Below are positions 44,478-55,665 of a DNA stretch of 64,000 nucleotides, one piece after another. The notes below the pieces were generated by a model. The model was not told where the DNA came from, did no database searches, and saw only the letters and a program-made list of their open reading frames with translations. Source of the DNA: Rhizoclosmatium globosum (Eukaryota > Chytridiomycota > Chytridiomycetes > Chytridiales > Chytriomycetaceae); contig MCGO01000007.1 of NCBI GenBank assembly GCA_002104985.1, forward strand, positions 372,001 through 436,000, given 5' to 3'. How positions within the stretch are numbered: position 1 is the stretch's first letter; every line of letters begins with the position of its first letter. Position numbers and translations under genes: made by a program.

Positions 44478-46236
44478 CTATAAAATAATAAGGAAAACCA
44501 TAACGCCTGATAATTGGACGAAAGCAGTTATTGAGCCACTTTTAGAAGATGTCGCATTTCCAGCAGAAACTGTCGCTTTTGCGTCATTATTTCCATCCAA
44601 TACGTTTAAAGAATCTGGTCCCCCAGGACTAGAAACGGCTCCGGTTGCTTCTGATTTCACAGCAGAAGTTTTAGACGATGCTGCGGGGTTGAGAGCAACG
44701 ACGCCTGCAGGGTTTGCAACTTGTACAGTTGTCACTGGTTTTGACGCGCCCGGAGCCGGTTGAACCGGGTTGGCAGATGTGAATGAAGGCAAAACTCCGT
44801 TGCCGTTACGATTTGCCGAAAGTGCCCAACCTACTTGACGGTTCTGGATATCAAAGAACATGTAATACTTTCGGAAAAAGACTTCTCCAAAGATCCATGA
44901 TGTTCTTGTACTTGATGTAATTCCTACGCAACGAACAAATGTTGGTATATGATGGAAACAGGTAAAATATCCAAGTTTACCTAAACACAGTTGGCTCCAT
45001 TTGGAAGAATATAATCCTTCGCAGCGAGGGAAAATGAATGTCCTCCCATCGAAAAAGACACTTCAGGAAGAGATAGACCAAACGCGCAATCGACTGTATA
45101 ATAGCTGCCTTGAAGTTTGAAAGAGTCTTGCTTCCCAGGAGCCAACGAGTTCAAGAGCGACGGGAATGTCTTTGCATCCAAGACGATGAGCGTACCGCCG
45201 CTATCGAAAAATGTACTTGTACCACTTGGAGGAGAAATTGATGTGCTGCCAACTGATAACGAGCCTGACGTCACAGCCCAGAAGTAGTTTGAGCTACCTG
45301 GTCCAGGTGACGGCACAATATTCATAAATGAAAGAGATCCGTAGTAGAGGGATGTGTCAACTCCTCCGAGCACAAGTTTACCCAAAGCTCCCTTTGTGAG
45401 CTCTGTTTCCCCAACCTTCGACTCTGGGGAAATCCAGATACTGAACACAGGATATTTGATTTGTTTTTGAGTAACCAAGTAGTAAATCCCGCTTTCGTGA
45501 GGCTTAGCTGATGTATGTTGTTAAGACCTTGATTCCACCTGAAACAACGACTTACAAGCGTCAAGGCCATCTTGGAAGGCCAAACCTAAGAATCCATCTC
45601 CATAACCCCGCTGTTGATTTTTGATGACTGAGTCTTCACTATTGACCAGTAGGAAGGGTTGTGAAGTGCTGATCGACGACGACCAAGTGACTTTCTCCTT
45701 TGAGGGCACACCAGTCACAGATCCAGCCCCGTACTTTAATGTTTGAAGATTGGAAGCACTTGATTGATACGAAAACGAGGAGGACTTTCCAGCATTAAAC
45801 TTGGGGCTGGTTGGTCGAGCACAGGTGTCAGGAGTACAATTCGATGACGCAACCCACTGATGGCAGAAGTTAGCGCAATGAAGCTGGAGTAAACCAGAGA
45901 GCATGAACTTACTAGATATGATGATCCAGTGTCGACCATCAAGTTGAACGGTTGAGGAGGTGTTCCAATACTGACGGTTGCAAAGAAGCCTCCATAGCCA
46001 TTCTTGAGATCAAGGTCATCTCTTCTCTTTCCTTCGAATGGTTCGTACTTTGCCACCAGGTTCACTATTTGATGGTCGAGGACATCGGCGAATGTAACGT
46101 CAACGGGCACTGCTGAGAAGAGGTCCAGCGACCTGCCAAAGGGTAAGAGTCTATCAGCGAATAAGATAAGTACTTACAATACACTGGTATCTTGCGCCAG
46201 GGCTGCCACTGCTGTCAGCAGGAGAGTGCAGAACAT
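44478..46236 (-). CDS. GPI-anchored pepsin-like aspartic protease (A1 family), copy 1
   Basis: Exons 46178-46236, 45913-46132, 45556-45856, 44981-45507, 44478-44923. Signal peptide 'MFCTLLLTAVAALAQ'. A propeptide with 'GKRRDDLDLKNGYGG' precedes the first catalytic motif 'MVDTGSSYL', spliced to 'WVASSNC'. The second catalytic motif is 'TFFDSGGTLIVLD' (DSG). 'IFGEVFFRKYYMFFDIQNRQ' and 'VGWALSANRNG' close the fold. The Ser/Ala-rich end and hydrophobic tail ('VQLSGVMVFLIIL') look like a GPI signal. At the fourth donor a T is missing (44983-44985): TGT-GTT-TAG should read TGT-GTT-TTA-G. Likely a yapsin-like surface protease, paralogous to the gene at 58484. Confidence 0.87.
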
Positions 46237-46484
46237 CCAACTCCTGATGTCTTTTTTCTTGATTTGTTTTCTTGATTTGGTGCGTGCCCTTTGCCCCAAG
46301 CCTGATGCCCCAAGCCCATCCATCACTCAAGCTTTTCAGCAGAAGAAAACGATATATGACATACATACACACGAACCAACGCCTTCTTTGTTATATTGAA
46401 GAACCATAAGTTTTAGAGTTCAATTCACAACTAACTTATTATAAAAGACAACCATAGAAACCACACAAAAACAATATAAAACTC

Positions 46485-47326
46485 TCAAGCACAGACATCG
46501 TTCACTTGAGGTTGGGTTCCAGCCTTGCAGGTAGTTCCGTTGGGGCACTGGTATTCGTACCAGCTCGAACCACCGTTCCAACCACCGGAAGCAGCCAACG
46601 AGATACACTGTTGAATAAAGTTTGGGTTGGTGGTGCACATCAAGTTTCCAGCTTTGCAACTGGTGTCCCAGAACTGCCATGGCGACTTTGGAAGCATACC
46701 GTCAGTGGCAGATGGAGTTGAAGGGAGAATATCCATGAACGTGTGAGTGTTGCTTCCCGTCGTAGAAATGACAACGTCAGCACAAGAAGCAAATGCTTCA
46801 TTGGCTGGTTGACCGCCATTATTAGCAGTGTAAGTCCATCTAAGAATGGCGTTGTACTGGGTCTTGCCAGCTGGTACAGCTGGAATAGTGATGGGAATGT
46901 GACCGCTTCCCTTTGTACCGGCTTGAGGAGCGATACCACACTTGGGGTCTTGTCCGAGAAGCTGCCAAGTCTTTTGGTTGTCAGTTGAAATTGTCACGTT
47001 GCAGCCACCATTGTGGAATGCTGTGATGGTCCAGTCGACAACCGCAGGTCCTGGAGCAAGGGTCTGGGTAAAGACTGGTCCAGGAGGCAAGTAATTGCAG
47101 TTGATGTCGTAGGCAGGGTGTGGAGCCAGGTTGACGTTGATGGCACCTTTTTAATTCGTTAATTACAGGAACTGCATGGCTTGAGATAAAATGATATACC
47201 CTTTCCGTAAGTGTATCCCTGCTGCTGGTCTCCAGGCAAAGCACGAGCAATTGGCCAGACCATGATTCCATGGGCGGACACCTGGACGGCAGCGGCAGCG
47301 AAAGCAAGAAGTGTGGAGGAAATCAT
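46485..47326 (-). CDS. Lytic polysaccharide monooxygenase (LPMO, chitin-binding type-4 like) with C-terminal Cys module
   Basis: Exons 47200-47326 and 46485-47146, 262 aa. Signal peptide 'MISSTLLAFAAAAVQVSA' is followed directly by His ('HGIMVWPIARALPGDQQQGY'), the N-terminal copper ligand of the histidine brace. The catalytic domain ends near 'HTFMDILPS', with further Cys/His typical of LPMO_10-type folds. A C-terminal module ('CKAGNLMCTTNPNFIQQC' to 'CPNGTTCKAGTQPQVNDVC') resembles CBM19-like chitin binding. Expected to cleave crystalline chitin oxidatively, complementing the GH18 enzymes. The exact AA family (AA10 or AA11-like) cannot be decided by eye. Confidence 0.75.
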
Positions 47327-47485
47327 AGAGAAAGCTTTTCGAGGGAAAGCTGGCCAAGAAACGCCTCGCGAATTTATAGTATTCACGTTGGTCAGCTGAT
47401 GAGCCACCCCTTCCGCGTGATTCAGTTATGCCAGTCATCACTATGACCGTTTCTTATTGAATAATGGCAAATATTTGTATTTCTA

Positions 47486-48512
47486 TCACATTAACACACA
47501 CTTTGGCTTCTTGGGTTTCGATGGAGGAGCAGGAGAAGGTCCACTTCTTGTTGACTGTGAAGTAGTGGGAGCGTTCGCCTGATTTCCCCAAGCAGCAGCC
47601 CGAGTTGCAAACTCAAACACATCACTGACACCCTCATTCAATTTCGCACTGCACTCCAAGTACCTCCACGCTTTAATTTTTGACGCCATAGCGCTGCCTT
47701 GTTGGTATGTAATTGGAGTACGGCCTTGCGCTGCAAGGGTCGCGATTGTGTCAGGATCTTGGCGCAAATCCGTTTTACAACCGATAAGAAGGAAGGGAAC
47801 ACGAGGACAATAATGTTCAAGTTCTCGACGCCACTGTGAAGGGAAATATGTAAATACCGCTTTTCCTCCGTAATGGAATTTCAAACACAATTCACACCTG
47901 TGATTCAACATTCTCCAGACTGCTGGGGTTGTCGATTGCAAAACACACCAGTAAGCAGTCTGTTCCAGGGTAACTCAATGGTCTCAATCTTGCGTAATCT
48001 TCCTGTCCAGCAGTATCCCAAAGCGCCAATTGAATAACTTGATTATCGAGAAATACATCCACGAGGTGGTTGTCAAACACTGTGGATAAAAGCAGGTGAG
48101 TGTTCACAAAACCATATGAGAACAGAGATGATCGTTCCTCTCATCTGAAGTAACACTTTTCGCTTAGCGTCAAAGAAAGAGAATCGGTCTTTGCGATTGC
48201 TGAATGCGTTGGCTCGGGGAAGACTAACCAGTTGGAATGTGGTTCTGCGGGCAACTTTAGTACGCCGCACGATAAGACAGCATTACACTCACCACAGGGA
48301 AATGTCCCGATGTAAAAACGATGAGCAAACTTGTTTTACCGGCTGGTAACGAGGTGGTTAGATCGACAATGTGTCCAGACTATTTGTGTCTCCAATCATG
48401 CCCACGATGCGAAGGCATAGTATCGTCGACCGAGCAGAAGGAATCACTGACCGGCTCCATCTCCGACAATAACTAGTTTTAGGCGGCGGGGTAAAGCGGC
48501 GTCGGTTGACAT
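47486..48512 (-). CDS. Rho-family small GTPase with a 16-nt microexon
   Basis: Exons 48452-48512, 48293-48342, 48229-48244, 47898-48079, 47486-47833; 218 aa. P-loop 'GDGAAGKTSLL' spans the first intron. Switch I '[12 protein letters not shown]' needs the 16-nt exon 3 (N-H-I-P-T). Switch II '[20 protein letters not shown]', then '[10 protein letters not shown]' (base binding) and '[10 protein letters not shown]'. The Rho insert region is present. The tail is proline/lysine-rich (PSKPKKPK) and ends CVLM, a CaaX box for prenylation. Controls actin and polarity at the membrane. Closest yeast class (Rho1 or Rho3/4-like) not assigned. Confidence 0.9.
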
Positions 48513-48658
48513 TCAATGCGACTCAAATGGTGAAACTTTCAACAACCACCGCAATAACCACAATGACCTATTACCTACCAATTCTTTCCATTCAATTATT
48601 CTAATAAAACCTCAAATGATAAAGGATAAAGTATGAAAAACATGAAGACCACAACAGG

Positions 48659-49508
48659 CTACTGGTCACCTCCTTCCTCAATCGCATCTTCACGAATAAT
48701 CGGCTTTCCATCCAGTTTTTTGAGGCCAGGGAACTTTTTGCTCACTTCTGAAACCCAATTTCCATCTGCTTGGCCTTTCTCTTCTAGAGGATTGCCAGTC
48801 AATAACATTTCCACCAAATTCGGCAATGCTTGCTGAAAAAGATTCAGTTCTTTCGAAATATAACTAAGATTATGACTGACCAAAGACGTGACTCCATCCC
48901 AGGCTTTAATCTTATTATTACTGGCGTAAAGAACCTTGAGTTTCTTGCAGCATTCAATTCCGTTCATACGCTCGATCAAATTATACGAGATCCAGAGCTC
49001 TTCTAATGTGTCTGCAACAGCATCAAGGCCTTCGATTTTCTTGATGTAGTTTCGTCCAAGAGAAAGAATCTTCAAACAGGATAGTCCTTGAAGGTTTGAA
49101 ATTTTTTCAATCATGTTCGTGGAGAGACCAAGTTGTCTGTTTTCAGAAATAAGGGGTGAGTTGATATTGTGCAGATCGACATTGTTAAGCGAGGAATGAT
49201 TCACTCAACTCGCATTTCGCCAACGTCGCTAACGACGCGTCCATTTTGACAATAAAAGGTTGTTGTGCGAGCATCTTGACGATGGGAGCCTCGGCTGAGT
49301 TCTGGCCGGGATTCTTCTCCTCCTGTTTGAAATGAAAAGGAGGCGTATTAACCAACACCTTCATTGAAGCACTGCCGTTCTTCCATCGAGCTTACAGCGA
49401 TTATTCATGAGTCACTTACCCAGATTTTGATAGCGTCTTTGATACTTGTTCCTTTAGACTATGGGTTTTTAGAGTGGTTGGTTTGTCAACCTGTTCGTTC
49501 CTCACCAT
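48659..49508 (-). CDS. DNAL1: Dynein axonemal light chain 1 (DNAL1/LC1), copy 1
   Basis: Exons 49506-49508 (ATG only), 49420-49458, 49210-49322, 48881-49136, 48659-48832; 194 aa. Opening '[14 protein letters not shown]' matches animal DNAL1 (TIKEAL..W). The LRR core has the diagnostic '[20 protein letters not shown]', '[20 protein letters not shown]', '[18 protein letters not shown]' and '[20 protein letters not shown]', ending '[13 protein letters not shown]'. LC1 binds the motor domain of outer-arm dynein, so the organism makes motile flagella. Compared with copy 2 it has one extra intron (49137-49209). Confidence 0.93.
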
Positions 49509-50174
49509 TGATAGCTACGAAAACTCAACCCGAAATATTTCAGATTTGCACGATTTAAGTATCTGCACTGAGAAGTTGCTCTCGAGATTCGGAATAGTCG
49601 TAGCGGGCGCTTCGAAGTGTGAAGTTTGTGACAAAATCTGATTTCAAAAACCAGACGCCTTCTCTCTTACTGCCTTACACCGACTTCGTCAACTCCGAAA
49701 GCCACTGACGGGTCGTGATATGTCTGAAGAATGCTCGCCAGGCCTGTCACCTGTGACTTTATTGCCTAAAATGCAGTTGTTGTCGTTGACTTCGAATTGA
49801 CAGAATCACGCTGAACAACCACTATCATCGATCATAATCTATTCACGGAACATAATCTATTCACATCGGAACCAGTTATCGTGTCCTGTTTTAAAATGAT
49901 CTACATCACGTTATTGGATTTCAATTGTCACACATCAAATAACAAAAGTATAGGCAGAACGCATCTGAATTTGCTTCGTCGAGTGAAATACGGAAATTAG
50001 GCTTCTCATCGTGGCGTCTCGACTTAATCTCAATGTTATAATATTTGATGTCATTGACTACTCGATCCTCGCAATGCTAGCATTTGCACTCATATGTGAA
50101 GTGAAAAAGTGAAACTCATTGCCTGTATTGACAGAAACGACAGAAAAGCGGAAATCATTGTCTGAACCTTCAAT
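49509..50174. other. Intergenic with a short tandem repeat
   Basis: No gene seen between the DNAL1 copies. 'CATAATCTATTCAC' occurs at 49833-49846 and again at 49851-49864 (period 18). The segment must contain the promoter of copy 1. Confidence 0.5.
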
Positions 50175-50976
50175 CTACTCTGCACCTTCTTCAGCATCCT
50201 CCTGTCCTTCGCGAATAATGGGCTTTCCATCAAGCTTCTTCAGCGAAGGAAATCTCTTACTCACTTCAGCAACCCAGTTTCCATCTGCCTGTCCCTTCTC
50301 TTCCAACGGGTTTCCCGTCAACAACAGCTCGACAAAGTTTGGCAAGGCTTGCTATTAAATAACGAATCAGTTTCTCGCAGAGTTTTTAAATACGCGAATA
50401 ATCGCACCAAACTGGTCACTCCATCCCACGCCTTGATCTTATTGTTGCTCGCATAAAGCACCTTCAGCTTCTTACAGCACTCAATTCCATTCAATTTCTC
50501 GATGTTATTGTAACTGATCCAAAGCTCTTCAAGAGTATCCGCAACCGCGTCGAGGCCTTCAATCTTTTTGAGGTAGTTACGGCCGAGGGACAAGATCTTG
50601 AGACACGAGAGGCCTTGGAGGTTGGAGATCTTTTCGATCATGTTTGTGGAGAGACCGAGTTGCTCGCATTTCGTGAGGGTCGCGAGAGTCGCGTCCATTT
50701 TGACAATGAAGGGTTGCTGGGAAGTTAGTTTGATCAGGGTTGCTTCGGCGGGGTTTTGGCCCGGATTCTTTTCTTCCTGGAAATGGGAATTTATCGTGTT
50801 AGAAGTGATCGTTTGCGACTCGAGGAGGTGGGGGTGAATGACGTAAGAACTGCCCATTTTCATGTCATATAAAATGAGATTACCCAGATCTTTAGGGCGT
50901 CTTTGATTGTACTCGGTTTCGCCTAGTGATTGCAGTGTTAGTCTTTCGCGATCTGTCCAAGGGCTGATGATACCAT
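50175..50976 (-). CDS. DNAL1: Dynein axonemal light chain 1 (DNAL1/LC1), copy 2
   Basis: Exons 50974-50976 (ATG only), 50884-50922, 50408-50776, 50175-50351; 195 aa. '[14 protein letters not shown]' at the start, then '[17 protein letters not shown]' and an LRR core almost identical to copy 1 ('[20 protein letters not shown]', '[18 protein letters not shown]'). The C-terminus differs slightly ('[12 protein letters not shown]'). Shares three intron positions with copy 1, including the one immediately after the start codon, but lacks the intron inside the codon for the Glu of 'TKCEQLG'. Tandem same-strand duplicate. Confidence 0.93.
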
Positions 50977-51101
50977 CGTCGTTGAAGGGTGTCAGTTTTT
51001 CAAGGTCTTTCTGACAATTCAACTTCCCCTTTCACCACCACTCGACCACAAAAATCGTATTTCTGATTATTCCCGTATTTATTGAAAGATAGCATTTTTG
51101 G

Positions 51102-52214
51102 TCAACAAGAATCCCAATATCGAGCCAACCATATCATATTCCATGCATCAGGAACACCAGGCAAACAATAATGCGAGCAATCAGTGAAACTCGTATGTGC
51201 ATCTTCTCTATTCTCTGCAATAAATGCAGCATCCAACACATCTTGCCACTGTAATTCTGGATGTTCCCGTCTCGCCTCGTGTATAAACTCCTCCAAACGA
51301 ACGTTCTGTTGGATCTCTGCATATGATAACGGATAGTCCGTGACAGAGCTGTTGAAATTGGGACCCCACCCTTCACTCCAATCGTCTCGAGACTTTGGAC
51401 ATCCACCGAGAGGGTTAGAGCTATCTTGGACAGTCTTAAAGTGTCTGAATGGCGTGTTACGGAAGGTTATTTTCGTTTTCTGGGAGGCAAGGGTATTGGT
51501 TGTTGAGAGAGCGTTGATTGTTTCTGTGATTGTCTTTTCGTATTCTGTGAGCCAAGTTTCCGGAGACCCTGTGGTTGGGTTAATACGGTCGAGAAAGCTC
51601 GAAGGGTCAAGCCAGAGGCCTGTATTCAATAGGAGATGGTCGAGTCTGTGGTTTGAGAGGAGAGATTGCAGGGATGGGTGCAGGCCCTTTTTAAGAGTTG
51701 GCGACGGTCTTTGGCCGTCAAATCCGATAAGGTATGGGTTGAGATGATTGCTCGTCCAGTGGAATGTAAGGAGCGTCTTTGAAGGGATAGTGTTGGAAGA
51801 TATAGTGGCTGTGGTATCTGAGTCAGACAGGGAGACGATGAACCCGTAAGCGTGAAATAGACAGACAATAGAGTGAAATGATTGACGAGAAAGTGAATCC
51901 CCGCTGATTCCAATAATCTGTCCAGCGATACATGAATCTTGAAGCGTTGTGAGGTCAGGCAGTTGTGACACAAGCTGCCAAGAAGCGATTGACTCAAGTC
52001 TAGAAAGTGAGCAATTGTCTTGATTGTCAAGGAGGGGGCACGTTCTATAAGCAGCGATGTAATCACTTTGATTGGAGGCAATGTGCTTCCATTTTGGAGA
52101 TTTTATACCAGTCCGCACAGTCCGTCTTGAAACTGCCTTGAGCTGGGTCATGATTAAGAGGGCTACCATGATACTACAAGGTAGCAGCAGAATGATCATC
52201 AGTCCACGGTTCAT
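51102..52214 (-). CDS. PC-esterase / TBL-like O-acetyltransferase family, type II membrane protein, copy 1
   Basis: Intronless, 370 aa. N-terminal signal anchor 'MIILLLPCSIMVALLIM'. A GDS block 'IIGISGDSLSRQSFHSIVCL' supplies the candidate Ser. The C-terminal D-x-x-H block 'DCSHYCLPGVPDAWNMIW' is the signature of PC-esterase (PF13839), the family of plant TBL and related polysaccharide O-acetyltransferases. Many fungi carry only a few such genes. Orientation predicts a lumenal Golgi enzyme that modifies glycans; donor and acceptor are unknown. Strongly similar to the next gene. Confidence 0.82.
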   Translation of the reverse strand: MNRGLMIILLLPCSIMVALLIMTQLKAVSRRTVRTGIKSPKWKHIASNQSDYIAAYRTCPLLDNQDNCSLSRLESIASWQLVSQLPDLTTLQDSCIAGQIIGISGDSLSRQSFHSIVCLFHAYGFIVSLSDSDTTATISSNTIPSKTLLTFHWTSNHLNPYLIGFDGQRPSPTLKKGLHPSLQSLLSNHRLDHLLLNTGLWLDPSSFLDRINPTTGSPETWLTEYEKTITETINALSTTNTLASQKTKITFRNTPFRHFKTVQDSSNPLGGCPKSRDDWSEGWGPNFNSSVTDYPLSYAEIQQNVRLEEFIHEARREHPELQWQDVLDAAFIAENREDAHTSFTDCSHYCLPGVPDAWNMIWLARYWDSC

Positions 52215-52394
52215 GGTCCCAGTCAGGTATAGTTGGAAAAAAAGTTTTGAAACGAAATCTCCACCACGGTTCTCATTCTGTAACCTAACCCCTCACAATA
52301 TGCATAATAGCAACAATGTCATTAATGTATTCAGTTCCAGAATATCCAACTAGAAAATGCACTGTATCTCTTCAAGTTTATTATATTGTTTCGA

Positions 52395-53504
52395 TCAACA
52401 AGAATCCCAATATCGAGCCAACCATATCATATTCCACGCATCAGGAACACCAGGCAAACAATAATGCGCGCAATCCGTGAAACTCGTATGCGCATCTTCT
52501 CTATGCTCTGCAATCGACGCAGCATCCAACACCTCCTCCCACTTCAATGTGGGATGTCTCCGTTTCGCCTCGAGTATAAACTCTTCCAAAAGAACGTTCA
52601 GCTGGATCTCTGCATACGACAACGGGTAATCTCTCGCGGAGCTGTTAAAACTTGGACCCCATCCATCCCGTACATCGTCTCGAGCGTTTGGACATCCACC
52701 AAGAGGGTTAGAGCTTCCTGCGACAGTTTTGAAATGTCGAAACGGTGTATTTCTGAACGTGATTTTGGTTTTCTGAGAACGAAGGGTATCGGTTGTGGTG
52801 AGAGCGTTGATTGTTTCTGTGATTGCCTTTTTGTATTCTGTGAGCCAAGTTTCGGGAGACCCTGTGATTGGGTTCTTGCGGTCGGAGAAACTGGAGGGGT
52901 CAAGCCAGAGGCCTGTATTTAGGATAAGATGGTTGAGCTTGTGCTTTGAGAGGAGGGATTGTAAGGATGGATGCAGGCCCTTTTTTAAGGTCGGTGATGG
53001 CCTTTTGCCTTCAAATGCTATAAGGTATGGGTTTAGTTTATCGCTTGTCCAGAGTATTGTAAGGAGCTTTTTTCGAGGGTATGCATTGGATGATATCGTT
53101 GCAGTGGTTTCAGATTCAGAAAGAGATACGTTGTATCCGTGCGCATGAAATAAACAGACAAGAGAGCGAAAAGATTGACGGGAAATAGAATCGCCGCTGA
53201 TTCCAATCGTCTGTCCAGCAAGGCAAGAATCTTGTAAGCTTGTGATGTCAGGCAGTTGTAAAGAAAGCTTCCAAGAAGCAATTGATTCGAGTCGAGGAAG
53301 AGCGCAAAGATCTTGATCGGCTAAGAGGGGACATGTTCGATATGCAGCGATGTAATCACTCTGATTGGAGGTTGTGTGTTTCCACATTGTCCTTGGAGAT
53401 TGGGGATCTGTCCATATAGTCCGTCGTAACACTGAATTGAGCTGGAACAAGACTAATAGGGCTACAATGATGCTAGCTAGCAGAAGTTTCCTTCCGCGAT
53501 TCAT
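52395..53504 (-). CDS. PC-esterase / TBL-like O-acetyltransferase family, copy 2
   Basis: Intronless, 369 aa. Tandem duplicate of the gene at 51102-52214 with matching signal anchor ('LLLASIIVALLVLFQL'), Ser block 'TIGISGDSISRQSFRSLVCL' and His block 'DCAHYCLPGVPDAWNMIW'. Both also share 'SNQSDYIAAYRTCPLL' and 'TKITFRNTPFRHFKTV'. Even the last ~70 bases are nearly identical between copies, suggesting recent duplication or gene conversion. Spacer to copy 1 is 180 bp. Confidence 0.82.
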   Translation of the reverse strand: MNRGRKLLLASIIVALLVLFQLNSVLRRTIWTDPQSPRTMWKHTTSNQSDYIAAYRTCPLLADQDLCALPRLESIASWKLSLQLPDITSLQDSCLAGQTIGISGDSISRQSFRSLVCLFHAHGYNVSLSESETTATISSNAYPRKKLLTILWTSDKLNPYLIAFEGKRPSPTLKKGLHPSLQSLLSKHKLNHLILNTGLWLDPSSFSDRKNPITGSPETWLTEYKKAITETINALTTTDTLRSQKTKITFRNTPFRHFKTVAGSSNPLGGCPNARDDVRDGWGPSFNSSARDYPLSYAEIQLNVLLEEFILEAKRRHPTLKWEEVLDAASIAEHREDAHTSFTDCAHYCLPGVPDAWNMIWLARYWDSC

Positions 53505-53656
53505 GGTCTGAGAGGTTTATGAAACGAATCTCCCTCCATCATCAAATTCTTAAAATCGCCAAGAAAGTAATTGAAATCAAATAATTAAATATGTTTATAA
53601 CGACATAATTACTCGCACAGCGACAAGCCTTTCTCAACCAAAATAAATATACACCT

Positions 53657-54263
53657 TCAAGACTCTTCCTCCAAAACATCCAACTCTTCAGCAGCCAAAA
53701 CATCACCTCTCCCCTTCAACCTCTTCAACATTTCAACACCCTCTTCATAAAACTCATCGTCCTCTCCAACACCAAACCCATGAACCATACACATTGCAAT
53801 ACAATACTCTGCAAAAGCGTCTCCAGAAGCTGCAAAAGCAGCCTGGAATGTTGCGAATGCTGCTTCCGTTGCACCCATTTCAAACAGTTTCAGGGCTTGA
53901 CTCAGTTTTGTGCGTGTTTCTTTTGAAGGTTGAGGAGATGACGTGGCGGTATTTTTGCTTGGGTGGTTTGAGGATGTGGTGATGGAGGATATCGAGGATG
54001 CGCGTGAGTTTCGGCGGGAGGAGGAGTTTGACCAGGATGTCCATGAAATGTGGGGCATTGAGGCGCGTTGTTGGTTTTGCTGTTGGGATTGGATTGATGG
54101 TGGTGGTTCAGTTAAGGTGCGAGGGAGGCTAGTTGTTGAGGTTGATGATGGCGTGTGGGAAACTGGGCGAGGGTTTGTCGGTTGAGAGATGCTGTGGAGA
54201 GAGCGCCGAGGACCAAATGCCCGTTGAATAAAGTTGACGAGAGGTGAGGGGTGGGAGAGACGG

Positions 54264-54306
<43 letters not shown>

Positions 54307-55665
54307 GCGTTATGGGGATTGGATCAAGAGTTGGAGACGTCGGTGACGATGCAGGAGATGTTGTTTTCAATGGAAGACTTGAAGACGAGGTTCCGAGGAA
54401 TGACAGTAAAGATCGACTTTTTGTTGGTGAAGGTGGTGGCTGAGTCTGTATTTGTGCCTGTTTATGCAATGTGATTAACACATGAAGATGAATTCTGACA
54501 GGAATTAATGATGGTAATCACTATGCTGCTGCTATGCTGACGCTTAAGAGATTATCCGTCTTTGTTGAAATGCTTAACGAGTCTCATGATTCTCTATTAT
54601 ATTGAACCCAGTTCTGTTTGGCTCATATCCAACTTACTTTGCTCGTTCTTCGCATTTGACATCTCAATTACTTCGCTCATAATTCAACATATTCACTCAT
54701 GCCGCACTCATATTTCTGTTCGCTTCACTCACTCACAACTCTGCTCAGCTATAAAAAGACACCCACCTCCGACTGATCCAATTCTTTAAGCTTAGTAGAC
54801 ACAATCAGAATAAAGCGATCATCATGGTCGAGAACAGTGGATGAAACAGTATTAGAATATTTCCTGCCGATGCCACGCAGTTTCCGAGATTGAGGCGAAT
54901 GATGAAGAACAGAAGAAGACGACTTTGTTGGAAGGAGCGGAGAGGTTGTGAGAGAAGATGAAGACTTGTGGGGGTTCGAGGGTGGGTAGAGGGAGGAAGA
55001 CGGAGGAGACGATGCATAAGAGAAAGAGGAGGAAGAGGAGAGAGTGGATGAAGGATCAGAAAAGCGCTTTGAAGAAAGAGTTGAAGGGAATCTGTGGGCG
55101 GGTTGAAGAGAGGCGGGATGGACTGTTGTTGGTGCCGTGGAAGGAGGAATCATTGGAAGCGAGTCCTTCTCGTTCGTTGGATCAATCTGAAGATGAATCG
55201 TTAGACAAGAATGACGTGTCTGAACCGAGCCACGGTGTCAGCAAAAGAGGGCACGCACCTCGTCCTTCCCCTGAGACACTTCATCATCGTCCCAGTCCAA
55301 ATCGAGTGGCAGAGAAAGAGGGAGCGAGCGCAGCGGCAGAACACTTTTAGCATTCGCTGTTGCTGTAGAGTAGATGGTGTAGTTGTATTCGGCAGAGCAT
55401 TCGAAGTCGAAGAAGAAGCATACGCCTCCGCCCACGTTGCCTCGTTAAAGTTGTTATTGTTGTTGTTGTTTGAAATGAGGGACAGGGCGTCTGAGTCCGC
55501 AAACGACACTGAAATCGAGGGTGAATTGAACACGTGTTTGATTCGCTGTGGCCGTGGCTCGTTCAGTGTGGATTCGTGTATACCAGACTTTGACGAAGTT
55601 GACGAGATGGAAGAAGTGCGTGACGAGAGGGAGAAGGTGTCGAAGTGTGTCTGTGTTTGAATCAT
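53657..55665 (-). CDS. Ser-rich polyQ protein with C-terminal Sel1-like repeat
   Basis: Exons 55259-55665, 54767-55186, 53657-54457 on the minus strand. One base must be restored in exon 1 near 55365 to link 'TPSTLQQQ' with 'SVLPLRSLPLSLPLDLDWDD'; the splice phases then agree. Low-complexity Ser/Thr/Pro sequence dominates, with a run of 14 Gln (54265-54306). The C-terminus 'AFATFQAAFAASGDAFAEYC' and 'MCMVHGFGVGEDDEFYEEGV' resembles one or two Sel1-like helix pairs. The intron between exons 2 and 3 is long (309 nt). Only 65 bp separate its start from the divergent intradiol dioxygenase gene. Function unknown. Confidence 0.65.
54265..54306. repeat. (GTT)14 trinucleotide repeat
   Basis: Perfect GTT run on the plus strand, encoding 14 consecutive Gln on the minus strand in the Sel1-like gene. 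Confidence 0.95.
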
